Shown here: one piece after another, positions 24,851 through 34,188 of the stretch
Position numbering within the stretch: position 1 is the stretch's first letter
How the letters are laid out: each line of letters opens with the position of its first letter
Translations under genes and position numbers: made by a program
The notes under the pieces: generated by a model
What the model saw: only the letters and a program-made list of their open reading frames with translations
Database searches by the model: none
Told to the model about the DNA's origin: nothing
Assembly: GCA_016868835.1 (NCBI GenBank)
Contig: VGFR01000005.1
Coordinates: 1-39,302, forward strand
DNA length: 39,302 nucleotides
Source of the DNA: Bacteroidota bacterium
Lineage (GTDB): Bacteria > Bacteroidota > Bacteroidia > Flavobacteriales_D > Sanyastnellaceae
Direction: 5' to 3'

Positions 24851-25636
24851 ATGAGCACCTCAATGAATCAACTTGCAGAAGAACTTTTATCAAAACTTAA
24901 ACAACTTCAGACTGGACAGCTGAACGCTTCTGATACCGATGAATTGGTTAATCTATGTGGAAATTTGTATGAGAAATTAATTGTTCTACGTTATAAAGCA
25001 TACACAGAGGCCGATGAGCCTGAACAATCTTCACCATCCTTCACACAGCCCATTGTCATAGATAGTGCCCCTACTGAAGAGGTTATCATTTCTCCTGAAC
25101 CCAATCAAGTCAATTTAATTGATGCCATTGCTGAAGCTGAACAAACCGAAGAGCCCGTAACCTTTCAATTGATTGCGGAAGAAGAAGTAATTACAGATAT
25201 CAGTGAAATCACCTATGCTGAGACCAATAGTCACTCAGAAACTCAAGCGGTTCATGAAAATATTGTAATTGAACCAAAGCAAGAACCTCAACCCGTTCAA
25301 GAGATACAACCCACTCAAGAAGAGAACAAATTGGATCGAGTTTCAGTGAATGACAGTTTCAAACCATCTACAGTTTCGTCACTAGCACAAAAACTTGAAG
25401 GATCAGCTATTTCAGATTTAAAGAAAAACATTTCATTGAATCAACGCTTCCAATTCTGTAAAGATTTGTTCAAGGGGAACAATCAGGAGTATGAGGTAAT
25501 GGTTGAAAAATTAAACAATACAAATCGCGACGAAGCCTTGCGTATTCTAGATGTGCTCACTACCAAGTACACCTGGAATCCAGAATCACATGCTGTTAAA
25601 GATTTTACAGATTTAGTGAATCGTAGATATTTATAA
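24851..25636 (+). CDS. Conserved hypothetical protein with acidic disordered middle
   Basis: This 261-residue protein has no signal peptide. The first 55 residues are helical (MNQLAEELLSKLKQLQTGQL, LVNLCGNLYEKLIVLRYKAY). The middle (about 55-165) is Glu/Pro/Gln-rich and likely disordered. The C-terminal part (about 170-261) is a compact domain with ISDLKKNISLNQRFQFCKDLFKG, DEALRILDVLTTKYTWN and DFTDLVNRRYL. That domain resembles a Bacteroidetes conserved hypothetical family without known function. Its stop overlaps the rsmI start by one base (TAATG), so the three-gene unit with rsmI and lysS is probably co-translated. Confidence 0.75.
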   Translation: MSTSMNQLAEELLSKLKQLQTGQLNASDTDELVNLCGNLYEKLIVLRYKAYTEADEPEQSSPSFTQPIVIDSAPTEEVIISPEPNQVNLIDAIAEAEQTEEPVTFQLIAEEEVITDISEITYAETNSHSETQAVHENIVIEPKQEPQPVQEIQPTQEENKLDRVSVNDSFKPSTVSSLAQKLEGSAISDLKKNISLNQRFQFCKDLFKGNNQEYEVMVEKLNNTNRDEALRILDVLTTKYTWNPESHAVKDFTDLVNRRYL

Positions 25637-26307
25637 TGAAATTATTTCTAGTCCCGACGCCAATTGGTAATCTTGAGGACATCACCTTGCGTGCGATACG
25701 TATTTTAAAAGAAGTTGATTTCATACTTTGTGAAGATACCCGAGTAAGTGTTCGTTTAATTTCTCACTTGCAATTCAGTAAACCATTGGTATCCTTCCAC
25801 CTGCACAACGAGCATAAGAAATTAGAAGAGACACTGCAACTTATACAAACTGCAACAAATGGTGTTGCGTTAATTTCAGATGCGGGCACCCCAGGCATTT
25901 CAGACCCCGGGTTTCTTCTGGTACGGGCGTGTTTAAAAGAGGGCATACCTGTTGAAACACTTCCCGGTGCAACTGCTTTCGTTCCTGCTCTCGTGAATAG
26001 TGGACTTCCCACAGACAAATTCATTTTTGAAGGATTTCTCCCCCAGAAAAAAGGAAGAGAAACGGCAGTAAAACGCATAGCACAGCATGAAATGACCACT
26101 GTGTTGTATGAATCACCGCATAGAATTGTGAAGTGTTTGGAGCAGCTTATTATGCATTGTGGGTCAGATCGACTCTGCTCGGTTTCAAGAGAAATAAGTA
26201 AAAAATTTGAAGAGACTAAGCGTGGTACCCTTGAGGAAGTTTGTGCACATTTCAAGTTAAATGAACCGAAAGGTGAGTTCGTAATTGTATTAAATTCGCG
26301 GTCATGA
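25636..26307 (+). CDS. rsmI: 16S rRNA (cytidine-1402-2'-O)-methyltransferase
   Basis: RsmI adds the 2'-O-methyl of C1402 in the decoding centre of 16S rRNA, using SAM. The 223 residues carry the tetrapyrrole-methylase fold motifs: N-terminal LFLVPTPIGNLEDITLRAIRIL, CEDTR, ISDAGTPGISDPG, PGATAFVPALVNSGLP and YESPHRI. E. coli RsmI is about 286 residues; the C-terminal region is shortened, which is frequent in Bacteroidetes. It is coupled by overlap to the hypothetical gene upstream and to lysS downstream (ATGA, 26304-26307). Confidence 0.95.
   Translation: MKLFLVPTPIGNLEDITLRAIRILKEVDFILCEDTRVSVRLISHLQFSKPLVSFHLHNEHKKLEETLQLIQTATNGVALISDAGTPGISDPGFLLVRACLKEGIPVETLPGATAFVPALVNSGLPTDKFIFEGFLPQKKGRETAVKRIAQHEMTTVLYESPHRIVKCLEQLIMHCGSDRLCSVSREISKKFEETKRGTLEEVCAHFKLNEPKGEFVIVLNSRS
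26291..26298 (+). promoter_or_regulatory. -7-like box before lysS, inside rsmI
   Basis: TAAATTCG (TAnnTTTG with one change) ends five bases before the lysS ATG at 26304 and lies within the last codons of rsmI. It could add a leaderless lysS transcript. Confidence 0.35.
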
Positions 26308-28013
26308 ATGCGAATTTGTCTCCAGAAGAAATTGTAAGAAGAGAAGCCTTAGTGAAATTACGTCAATTATCCATTGACCCATTTCCGGCTGCCGAATATG
26401 AAACAAACGCAACAGCGGCAATCATTAAAGCAAATTATCAAGAAGGGCAAGAAGTTTCTGTAGCGGGAAGGCTCATGAATCAGCGTATTCAGGGCAAGGC
26501 TGGTTTTGCAGATTTACACGATGCAAGTGGTAGAATTCAAATCTACATTAATCAGGAAGTTTTATGTCCTGGAGAAGACAAAACCCTTTATCAAGAAGTG
26601 GTTCGTCACTTATTGCATCATGGCGATTTTGTTGGTGTGAAAGGAAAAGTGTTCACAACTAAATTGGGCGAGATTTCAATCAACGTTTCTGAACTTACCG
26701 TTTTGGCCAAGTCACTTCGTCCTTTACCCGTTGTAAAAACAGACGCAGAGGGAAACGTTTATGATGCATTTACTGACCCTGAAATGCGGTACCGTATGCG
26801 ATACGTAGACTTAGTGGTAAATCCGAAAGTCAAAGACACATTCGTAAAACGCACAAAAATTATGAATGCCATGCGCGAATTTTTCAACGAGCGTGGCTAT
26901 TTAGAAGTAGACACTCCCGTATTGCAAGCTATTCCTGGGGGTGCATCGGCAAGACCATTCATTACACATCACAACACTCTGGATATTCCAATGTATTTGC
27001 GCATTGCGAATGAGTTGTATTTGAAAAGACTTATTGTAGGGGGTTTCGACGGAGTATATGAATTCAGTAGAAATTTCCGAAATGAGGGTATGGATAGAAC
27101 CCACAATCCGGAATTCACCGTAATGGAAATTTATGTGTCTTATAAAGACTACAACTGGATGATGCGTTTCACAGAAGAAATGATTGAGCACGTTGCCACT
27201 CAGGCATTGGGAACAACTGATGTTCAGTTTGGAGATAAATCAATCAGTTTCAAAGCCCCATTTGCTCGGGTTTCCATGACAGATGCTATTCTGCAACATA
27301 CCGGTTTTGATATTACAGGCAAAACTGAAGATGAACTTCGCGCCAAGTGCGTTGAACTTGGATTGGAAGCAAATGAAAATTTAGGTAAAGGAAAATTAAT
27401 TGACACCCTATTCGGTGAGATGTGTGAAAAGCATTTCATTCAACCTACATTCATTACAGATTATCCGGTTGAAATGTCTCCATTGTGTAAACGTCACCGT
27501 GATAATCCAGAATTAACCGAACGTTTTGAATTGATGGTGAATGGAAAAGAATTGGCCAATGCATACAGTGAATTGAATGACCCAATTGATCAACGTGAAC
27601 GATTCGAAGAGCAAATAAAACTCATGGAAAGAGGAGATGATGAGGCCATGTTCATTGATTTTGATTTCCTTCGTGCTCTTGAGTATGGTATGCCCCCCAC
27701 ATCTGGAATGGGTATTGGAATTGACAGATTGGTGATGATGATGACCAACAATGAAAGTATTCAAGAAGTATTGTTCTTTCCTCAAATGCGGCCTGAGAAA
27801 AAACAAGATGGTCCTGATTTGGCAGCCTTCGAAAATACTGGCATTCCTGCATATTGGATAGAAGCTTTGGTCAGTTTAGGCATACATACTTTAGAGCAAT
27901 TGAAAGAAGTAAAACCAACAGCATTGCATCAAAATCTGAATACGTACCGCAAGAAAAATAAGCTTGATATTCCAGCGGCTCAGTTAGATGAAATATTAAC
28001 TTGGATCAATTAA
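26304..28013 (+). CDS. lysS: Lysyl-tRNA synthetase, class II
   Basis: LysRS charges tRNA-Lys. The 569 residues comprise an N-terminal OB-fold anticodon-binding domain (GRLMNQRIQGKAGFADLHDASGRIQIY) and the class II core with motif 1 (VDTPVLQAIPGGASARPF), motif 2 (RNFRNEGMDRTHNPEFTVME) and motif 3 (GMGIGIDRLVMMMTN). About 65 residues follow the usual end after FFPQMRPE: WIEALVSLGIHTLEQLKEV with a basic helix resembles a helix-hairpin-helix module. This extension is seen in other Bacteroidetes LysRS. It is the last gene of the unit, convergent with the barrel protein gene by eight bases. Confidence 0.96.
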   Translation: MNANLSPEEIVRREALVKLRQLSIDPFPAAEYETNATAAIIKANYQEGQEVSVAGRLMNQRIQGKAGFADLHDASGRIQIYINQEVLCPGEDKTLYQEVVRHLLHHGDFVGVKGKVFTTKLGEISINVSELTVLAKSLRPLPVVKTDAEGNVYDAFTDPEMRYRMRYVDLVVNPKVKDTFVKRTKIMNAMREFFNERGYLEVDTPVLQAIPGGASARPFITHHNTLDIPMYLRIANELYLKRLIVGGFDGVYEFSRNFRNEGMDRTHNPEFTVMEIYVSYKDYNWMMRFTEEMIEHVATQALGTTDVQFGDKSISFKAPFARVSMTDAILQHTGFDITGKTEDELRAKCVELGLEANENLGKGKLIDTLFGEMCEKHFIQPTFITDYPVEMSPLCKRHRDNPELTERFELMVNGKELANAYSELNDPIDQRERFEEQIKLMERGDDEAMFIDFDFLRALEYGMPPTSGMGIGIDRLVMMMTNNESIQEVLFFPQMRPEKKQDGPDLAAFENTGIPAYWIEALVSLGIHTLEQLKEVKPTALHQNLNTYRKKNKLDIPAAQLDEILTWIN

Positions 28014-31000
28014 AAAGCATGCGAATGCTCATGCTCCCTGCATGAACCATTGGTCTTGCCTCAGATTTTCGGCCATTGTACTGCAAAGACAATTGTAGAT
28101 TCTCATTAATGAATTTTCTCCAGTCTATTTGGTACTGCATGTTATTTCCAACTTGTAGACCATTCAATGCGTCATACAAGGCAGAACCTGTAAGCGAACC
28201 GTTCAAAGCTATTGAAGTCCATTTTATTTCGGTTTTGAACAGTTGACCCTCACTGATTTCCCATTGAATAAGTGATGATATCGAAAGAGAAGTAGACTCG
28301 AAACGGGATTCGGCATTACCGCCATTTTTTAAACCAAATTCAGAATTCAAGCCAAATTGTTTTTTAGTGGTAGGTTGAAAAATAAGTGCCGGTTTAATTG
28401 TCGTGAAAGAATACGCATAATTGCGAATGGACAAAAAGTTAGACGCTGATAATTTTTTGCCGTAATCAAAAGCGCACAGCAAATTCCAAAATGATTTTAG
28501 GGTTGTGCGCGCAGTCAATTGACCGCTGCGATCTTCTTTGCTCTCAAACCCAGATAACAATTGACTCTTATTTTCATTTCTCGTGAAAATGAGGTCAGTA
28601 GAAAAACGTGGATTACCCCTATTGAAATAAATGCCACCGCGTTGGGCATTGGTGTAGCCTAACCATATGGAATCATTCATGACAGCAATAGGATAAAGTC
28701 GATATTCAGACTGATTCGTTTTCGATTCCGATCGGTTCTGCAATGAAAGAGACCAAGGTTGCAAGAATTTCTTAAATCCTTCATTGCGCCACACTTTTTT
28801 ATTTGAGAATTGAATATTCAAAGACGTAGTTAAACCTGAAGTAAAGACATTCTGATACTCGGTAGTTTGAATTGGAATACGAATGTAATTTGCTTCATAA
28901 CTAAAAGCGGAGACTTCAAATTCTTCTAACTCCTTCACACCATTCTCATTGTAATCATTCCAAATATAAACTCCCTGCCCCAAAGGCACTTCGGCATAAA
29001 CATAGGCTTGAATAGGCGACAAACCGCTTCCTGTCTCATAAAACAAATTCAATTGTATCAACTTCTGTGATGCCGTTCTAAACTCAATTCTACCTAAAGT
29101 TGTATTCAATGGAATCAAGGTAGAACTGGTATCCAACACATGCAAATTTCTTTGATTCAGAATGAGGTTGATTTGAGTCCCTTTGGCTGTTTTACCCTTT
29201 AACTCCAAACCGCCATTCCATGCTGAAGCCAATGGTGTTAATGCATCATTCAGAATACGTTGATCGGTTCTGTTCCGAACAAAAAATTTAATCATTCTCG
29301 ATGTAGTGTCCTGCGAACGCACGTACAATTCACCATCAAAAAATGCGTAAGCATTCGTTCCGGTGTTTGCATTATTGTATTCTTGTTCGTCTTTGAAACC
29401 GGTTACTATTTTCTTTCCATCATGGTAAACATGTAACTTCTGACGTAAGAATTTACTTTTTATCACACCCTGAGTTTGAAGCGCCCATGCGTCTGCAATG
29501 ACATGCATTCGTTTAGCAATAATAACATGCTGTTTGTAGGTTATTTTTTTTCCAAGATATGCGTTTCCCAAATCTAAAACACCCAATTGCAAAAGCAGAT
29601 TTCCATGTTTTTTCGATTGAAAACCATATCCCAACTGCGCATTCAATTGACTTGTATTCAATACAGGTAATGAGAGCAAATTCCAATTTCTTTCAAATTC
29701 AACTTCTCTAAATCGTTCTATACGTTTAAACTGTGACGATAAATACTCTGCCTTCCATTCCCATTGATGGCTTCGATTCTCTTGATCGCTTATGAGTTTT
29801 CCTTCGAATAATCCAGCACCACCCAGGTTTATTTGATTTCCAATAGATGAAAACGTATTCAAGTCATTTTGTGAGAATGCAGCTTCCGTGCGAATCTTCC
29901 CTTTCCACTGATTAAAAATGCGTTCGTTCGTTAAACCTAAAACCAACATGAGTTGTCTATTGGGCGGTGTTAATTTCCGAATTGGTTCGTAACTTCCTTG
30001 AGGTATTCCACCAACAGGAGCCACCCATTTGTAGACTTTGCCAAAAGGCGAAATTGCGCTTTCAATGTAATTTCCATTGCCTACACCTACAAAAGTGAAA
30101 ACCGCCGAGTAATGCGCAATTAAGGCATTGTTTGAATACACCAATATGGAATCAATACCCAGTGAATCAACCAAATCATACCGAATCTGATTTGGATCAA
30201 AACCCAAACTATCTATTGCCGAGATAAATGTGTTTGTGATTGAATTGCCTGCATTATAAAGTATTTCTCTTTCTGTTAAGTTCAGGGGTTGAGACAATGG
30301 TTGGTTCTTAACATCGGACTCTAGAAAAAACTGCGAATAGAATTTTCTACCATTACCGAATGAATATTCGGTTTGTTGTGTAATAAGCGGACGCAAATAT
30401 TGGCGATCTACGTATTGAAATTCCACCACAATTCTTTTGTCTTTGGTAATGCGTTGTTTTGATGTGAATACAATTTCAGCGGTATTGTAATCAATTGCAT
30501 AATCTTGATCCAGTCCGCGAATACATTTTTTTCCATCTATGTAAACAACTTCTGTTCCCGCCAGAACTGTTACAAAACGCTCTCCGTTTGCACCTTGCAA
30601 CCGATATGGCCCTTGCACGCCTTCTAGACCTTGAATAGCGAGTCTATTAAATTTCCCTTTAGAAATAGAAACCGAGGTCTCTGTCTTCAATTCTTTTTTA
30701 TTGAACGTTTCATTGGAATTTACATAGAGTCCTAGCCCACGTTTATTGAACTTCATGAAATAATTTGCTTGGGTAGAAAGCGCAAAATCACCTGCAATCC
30801 ACTTCGATTTTTCATCGGACAATTGAATAAAAACCTGATCAATTTCTTGAACTTGTTGTGTTGTACCAGAGGCTTGAATGGGAAGTTGATTATCTGAGAT
30901 TGAAGCTACCAATTGAAATCTGTTGGCAAGTTTTCCTTTGAGCTGAAGGTTTAAAGCAGATTGCGCTCCAATGTTTTGCTGACTGCCAGCTGAAATGGAT

Positions 31001-31383
31001 CTTGAAATGGATCCAAACTTTTGAATTTGGTCTGTATAATTTTCTTTACTTTTGGGCTGTATAGTTGTAAAGGTGAATTTATCGGGTTTGGAAGCACTCC
31101 AATCGTATTTCTGATAATTCACTTCAAAGTCAAAAACTTCGTATGAAATTCTAAGGGTATCTGAAAAACAGCAAAGACGAAAGAATGAATTCGAGTTCGA
31201 TAGAAATTGAAATTCAACTGTTGTATTGGTGGTCAAATTAAGTGCGTGAATACTTGTTGGTCGAACAACTAGAGTATCCAGTACAATGCAGGCTTCCCCC
31301 GGAAGAAGCAATTTGGTTTTGGGCTGAGCACTTGCAACCTGAAGTATAAATAACAAAGATGCAAATGCCAGTATATTCCTCAC
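28006..31383 (-). CDS. Large predicted outer-membrane beta-barrel protein
   Basis: A signal peptide (to about residue 19, LLFILQVASAQ) precedes 1106 residues with alternating beta strands throughout. GPYRLQGANGERFVTVLAGT, EVVYIDGKKCIRG and DYAIDYNTAEIVFTSKQRITK, then VEFQYVDRQYLR, form a conserved block at about 265-340. This pattern occurs in unnamed Bacteroidetes surface proteins. The C-terminal two-thirds looks like a barrel of paired amphipathic strands ending SMRMLFN. The start codon is GTG, immediately after the stop of the upstream T9SS cargo gene, so the two are co-translated. It is not SprA (which is about twice as long) and I assign no function. Confidence 0.75.
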   Translation of the reverse strand: MRNILAFASLLFILQVASAQPKTKLLLPGEACIVLDTLVVRPTSIHALNLTTNTTVEFQFLSNSNSFFRLCCFSDTLRISYEVFDFEVNYQKYDWSASKPDKFTFTTIQPKSKENYTDQIQKFGSISRSISAGSQQNIGAQSALNLQLKGKLANRFQLVASISDNQLPIQASGTTQQVQEIDQVFIQLSDEKSKWIAGDFALSTQANYFMKFNKRGLGLYVNSNETFNKKELKTETSVSISKGKFNRLAIQGLEGVQGPYRLQGANGERFVTVLAGTEVVYIDGKKCIRGLDQDYAIDYNTAEIVFTSKQRITKDKRIVVEFQYVDRQYLRPLITQQTEYSFGNGRKFYSQFFLESDVKNQPLSQPLNLTEREILYNAGNSITNTFISAIDSLGFDPNQIRYDLVDSLGIDSILVYSNNALIAHYSAVFTFVGVGNGNYIESAISPFGKVYKWVAPVGGIPQGSYEPIRKLTPPNRQLMLVLGLTNERIFNQWKGKIRTEAAFSQNDLNTFSSIGNQINLGGAGLFEGKLISDQENRSHQWEWKAEYLSSQFKRIERFREVEFERNWNLLSLPVLNTSQLNAQLGYGFQSKKHGNLLLQLGVLDLGNAYLGKKITYKQHVIIAKRMHVIADAWALQTQGVIKSKFLRQKLHVYHDGKKIVTGFKDEQEYNNANTGTNAYAFFDGELYVRSQDTTSRMIKFFVRNRTDQRILNDALTPLASAWNGGLELKGKTAKGTQINLILNQRNLHVLDTSSTLIPLNTTLGRIEFRTASQKLIQLNLFYETGSGLSPIQAYVYAEVPLGQGVYIWNDYNENGVKELEEFEVSAFSYEANYIRIPIQTTEYQNVFTSGLTTSLNIQFSNKKVWRNEGFKKFLQPWSLSLQNRSESKTNQSEYRLYPIAVMNDSIWLGYTNAQRGGIYFNRGNPRFSTDLIFTRNENKSQLLSGFESKEDRSGQLTARTTLKSFWNLLCAFDYGKKLSASNFLSIRNYAYSFTTIKPALIFQPTTKKQFGLNSEFGLKNGGNAESRFESTSLSISSLIQWEISEGQLFKTEIKWTSIALNGSLTGSALYDALNGLQVGNNMQYQIDWRKFINENLQLSLQYNGRKSEARPMVHAGSMSIRMLFN

Positions 31384-33297
31384 CTATTCGTTGTTGTTAA
31401 CGTACACACGAACCACTATATGATTCATTTGGAAAAAATACAATCCAGTGGCCAAGCTTGCAGTTTCAATTTCGCTCTGTAACGAATAAATGAATTCATT
31501 TCGTATGATTCTTCCTTGCGAATCAGAAATAGTCATAATTCCTGAAGCCGGTAACTGATTGCATTGAATATTCACCATTCCGCTGCTTACAGGATTCGGA
31601 TAAACGATTACAGCGTTGTTGATCTCATCAACACCTGTATCTCCTGTATCTGCATTGCAATCATCATCAATACCATTTTCTAAAATCTCAAATGCATTTG
31701 GATTTACGTTCGGATTAGTATCATCACAATCTAAAGCTACAATTGCATAACCAACACCTGGATCTGCACAAAACCCAATGGCGTTACCATATCCAAAATT
31801 GTCAGAATCAGCGTCTACGTAATAGGGTAAGGAAGGAATACCTTCATCTATTGATCCATTGCAATTTTCATCTTCAAAATTACAAATCTCAACAGCGTTC
31901 GCATTTACAAGCGGATCACTCTCATTGCAATCGCCGTTGCAAGCATTTAATCCATCGCCATCCCAATCAATAAATTCGTCTACTTGTCCATCATTATCAT
32001 CATCAATAGCATTGCAAAACTCTTGTTGAATCTGATATTTCAAAAGGTAAGCATCTGTATAGCCGTTATTCGTTGAAAATGCATTGTCATTCGACCATGA
32101 ATAACCCGAAATCAGCAATTGACCATCAGTATCAAGAATGACATCAGAAGCGTAATCAAAATTACTTCCACCCCAAATATCTTCAAACAACACATTTCCA
32201 TCCAGATCCAGAAGCCCAATGTAGACATCACTGGTTCCCAACAAAGGCAAGCCATTCACAACGCCTTGAGTCTCTCCAACAAAGGCAATGTTTCCATCAT
32301 TCAATTGAATGAGTCCACGAACATAATCACTGTTGTTGCTACCATAATTTTTGCTCCACAACAATGTTCCATTCGCATCAATTCGAAAAATCCAAAAATC
32401 GGTTAAGCCCGCATTGGCGGAAGTTAAATCACCATTCGACGACCGAGAGTCACCAGCAACAACCAATGAACCGTCGGGTAATTCTATCACTTCCTCAACC
32501 AAATCATTTTGTGAACCCCCGTATGCCTGTTGCCAAAGAATGGATCCATCTGGTGACATTTTAACAACCAAAGCGTCCGTTGCGCCATGACTTGTAACGG
32601 TTATTTCATTATTTCCAACATTAAAACCACCTATGAAAATGAAATTTCCATCTTGTGTTTTTCTGATTATTGTCCCCGAATCATAGGCTGTAGAACCGAA
32701 GCAATTCGACCAAATGATTGTTCCCAAAGCATCTATTTTTACCAACCACATGTCTCCCTGACCGTTCTGATCGGTTAACGGTGCATTGCTAGAAAATGCT
32801 CCTCCCGCGAAGAGTATTCCATTGTCTTCGGTAGCAACAACAGATGTTGCAAATTCACCTAAGGTTCCACCAAAAGACTTTTGCCACAGCAAATCTCCAT
32901 TTTCATTGATTCGAATAACCCACACATCTGTTTCTCCGTACATGGCCGAGCAGTCTCCATCGAACGATTGATTTCTGCCTACAAGGCAATATGATCCATC
33001 GGCCATAGGAAGAATATCCAAAGCGGCTTCATTAATACTTCCCCCAAAACACTTTTGCCAAACGAATTGTCCAGATGCATCATACTTTAAAAGAAGAATG
33101 TCTGTAAAACCATGATTCCCTGTTACAAAAACATCGGAGGAGTTTGTATATCCTGCCGTAAGAGTTCCGCCATCTGCAGTTTTGCAGAGGGCATAGGGTT
33201 GATCATAATTGTATCCACCGTAAGATGTGGTCCAAATATCTTGAGCAGTGCTTGATAACCAAAGAAAAAATGTTAGGATGAATAAGTTTGTTTTCAT
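31384..33297 (-). CDS. T9SS cargo surface protein with MopE-type metal-binding repeats
   Basis: The 637 residues start with a signal peptide (MKTNLFILTFFLWLSSTAQ). About residues 20-420 are seven-fold-like repeats of the type ILLLKYDASGQFVWQKCFGG followed by GSYCLVGRNQS, suggesting a beta-propeller. About residues 425-545 hold MopE-type Asp/Asn-rich units (DDDNDGQVDEFIDWDGDGLN, DCNESDPLVNANAVEICN, DADSDNFG, DCDDTNPNVNPNAFEI) that should bind calcium. The last ~75 residues are a type A T9SS sorting domain (VIVYPNPVSSGMVNIQC to the C-terminus). It should be exported and attached to the surface. It lies just upstream of the barrel gene and may be its partner. Confidence 0.88.
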   Translation of the reverse strand: MKTNLFILTFFLWLSSTAQDIWTTSYGGYNYDQPYALCKTADGGTLTAGYTNSSDVFVTGNHGFTDILLLKYDASGQFVWQKCFGGSINEAALDILPMADGSYCLVGRNQSFDGDCSAMYGETDVWVIRINENGDLLWQKSFGGTLGEFATSVVATEDNGILFAGGAFSSNAPLTDQNGQGDMWLVKIDALGTIIWSNCFGSTAYDSGTIIRKTQDGNFIFIGGFNVGNNEITVTSHGATDALVVKMSPDGSILWQQAYGGSQNDLVEEVIELPDGSLVVAGDSRSSNGDLTSANAGLTDFWIFRIDANGTLLWSKNYGSNNSDYVRGLIQLNDGNIAFVGETQGVVNGLPLLGTSDVYIGLLDLDGNVLFEDIWGGSNFDYASDVILDTDGQLLISGYSWSNDNAFSTNNGYTDAYLLKYQIQQEFCNAIDDDNDGQVDEFIDWDGDGLNACNGDCNESDPLVNANAVEICNFEDENCNGSIDEGIPSLPYYVDADSDNFGYGNAIGFCADPGVGYAIVALDCDDTNPNVNPNAFEILENGIDDDCNADTGDTGVDEINNAVIVYPNPVSSGMVNIQCNQLPASGIMTISDSQGRIIRNEFIYSLQSEIETASLATGLYFFQMNHIVVRVYVNNNE

Positions 33298-33301
33298 GCA
33301 A

Positions 33302-33309
33302 CGAATTTA
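33302..33309 (-). promoter_or_regulatory. -7-like box before the T9SS cargo gene
   Basis: The minus strand reads TAAATTCG, ending four bases before the ATG at 33297. It lies after the tRNA gene, so the cargo/barrel operon may be transcribed separately from the tRNA. Confidence 0.4.
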
Positions 33310-33342
33310 ATCATTCATCTCATTGAAAAAACCTGAAAAAAA

Positions 33343-33414
33343 TAGCCCCGACGGGAATCGAACCCATATCAAAAGTTTAGGAAACTTCTATTCTATCCAT
33401 TGAACTACGGAGCC
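33343..33414 (-). tRNA. tRNA-Arg (anticodon CCU)
   Basis: The 72-base minus-strand sequence folds as a full cloverleaf. The acceptor GGCTCCG / CGGGGCT has a G1-U72 wobble and U4-G69. U8-A9, a D stem GTTC / GAAT, an anticodon stem GAAGT / ACTTT with loop TTCCTAA (anticodon CCT, reading AGG) and a T stem ATGGG / CCCGT with loop TTCGATT follow. The discriminator is A73. CCA is not encoded and must be added. A T run follows directly (33336-33342), a likely terminator. Confidence 0.95.
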
Positions 33415-33452
33415 AATTTCTTCGCGAAGATAATTGCCTCCATGGAAGAATT

Positions 33453-34133
33453 TCACTTATTCTTATTCAAAGCCTTCATGGTCTGGTAGTCTCTGCACTT
33501 GAATTGATTGGAAACTGGTTTTTGAAAGGAGAAATCAACCGCACTGAATTCATTGGTACAAAGTAACTCCGTTGCCCAAACTTGCTCTCCATTGATTTGA
33601 AAGGCTACACCTTGTATTCTGGCACCACTCGCAAGCATGTTTTCATTGTGACCCGGACTTTCCTTCCACTGCTGAAATGACTCTGAGGCAATGGTAAACG
33701 CAATCTCTTCTACAGTTTCACCCTGCGTATCATAATTATAAAGACAATTTTCACCGCACCAAGAGAGTATTGTATTTGGATTTACAAATTCAATTCGATC
33801 ACCAGGGTCTTTGCCGCTCGACTCGGCACTATTATTTTCACTGTGTGAAAGTTTGTTACGTTGAACCATCCAATTGTTGTGGTTCAGACAAACCAACCAC
33901 AATTCATCGCTCCAGAGTACACGCTTTCTTCCTTTGCTTGCTCGATAATCATTCATAATTCCATGAAAGTAGTAGGCTGACAATCGCTCTATCATGGCAA
34001 TACTATCTTGAGTCGATTTTTCTATCAATTGCTTTGCACTTTGTAATTTAAAGGGCGCCTTTTGAGCAGCAATTGACTGTGTATTCAAGATGAATATCAA
34101 TAAGAAGCTGAGTATAAAAAAGAATCTAGTCAT
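33453..34133 (-). CDS. Secreted CAP-domain (SCP/PR-1 family) protein
   Basis: The start at 34133 (MTRFFFILSFLLIFILNTQS) gives a clean signal peptide; the open frame begins 15 bases earlier at 34148. The 226 residues contain one CAP domain at about 50-195 with the expected pocket residues: H85 (LNHNNWM), H97 (LSHSEN), E128 (CGENCLYNY) and H162 (SPGHNENMLA). Bacterial CAP proteins are secreted with mostly undefined roles; some bind lipids or metals, and none can be assigned here. Four to six cysteines in the mature part suggest disulfides. It is transcribed towards the tRNA and divergent from the MbnP operon. Confidence 0.87.
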   Translation of the reverse strand: MTRFFFILSFLLIFILNTQSIAAQKAPFKLQSAKQLIEKSTQDSIAMIERLSAYYFHGIMNDYRASKGRKRVLWSDELWLVCLNHNNWMVQRNKLSHSENNSAESSGKDPGDRIEFVNPNTILSWCGENCLYNYDTQGETVEEIAFTIASESFQQWKESPGHNENMLASGARIQGVAFQINGEQVWATELLCTNEFSAVDFSFQKPVSNQFKCRDYQTMKALNKNK

Positions 34134-34176
34134 AATTCGTAAACACAATGTAGTTCTGTTTTATTGCAAATCAAAT

Positions 34177-34184
34177 TAACTTTG
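34177..34184 (+). promoter_or_regulatory. -7 box directly upstream of the MbnP/MbnH operon
   Basis: TAACTTTG is an exact TAnnTTTG match ending four bases before the ATG at 34189. It is the only good promoter candidate for the three-gene unit and implies a leaderless message. No clear TTTG is seen at -33. Confidence 0.55.
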
Positions 34185-34188
34185 AACC

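Noticed and set aside
24851-25636. Acidic hypothetical protein as a transport or TonB component
   Set aside because: No signal peptide or membrane segment, and the strong terminator at 24783-24828 separates it from the tonB operon.
28016-28029. Hairpin AGCAT-GCGA-ATGCT followed by T residues on the minus strand
   Set aside because: The stem is only five base pairs and lies before the stop codon of the barrel protein gene, so it is unlikely to terminate transcription.
33343-33414. tRNA-Arg as an attachment site for a mobile element
   Set aside because: No integrase, no repeated 3' tRNA end and no composition shift were seen nearby.
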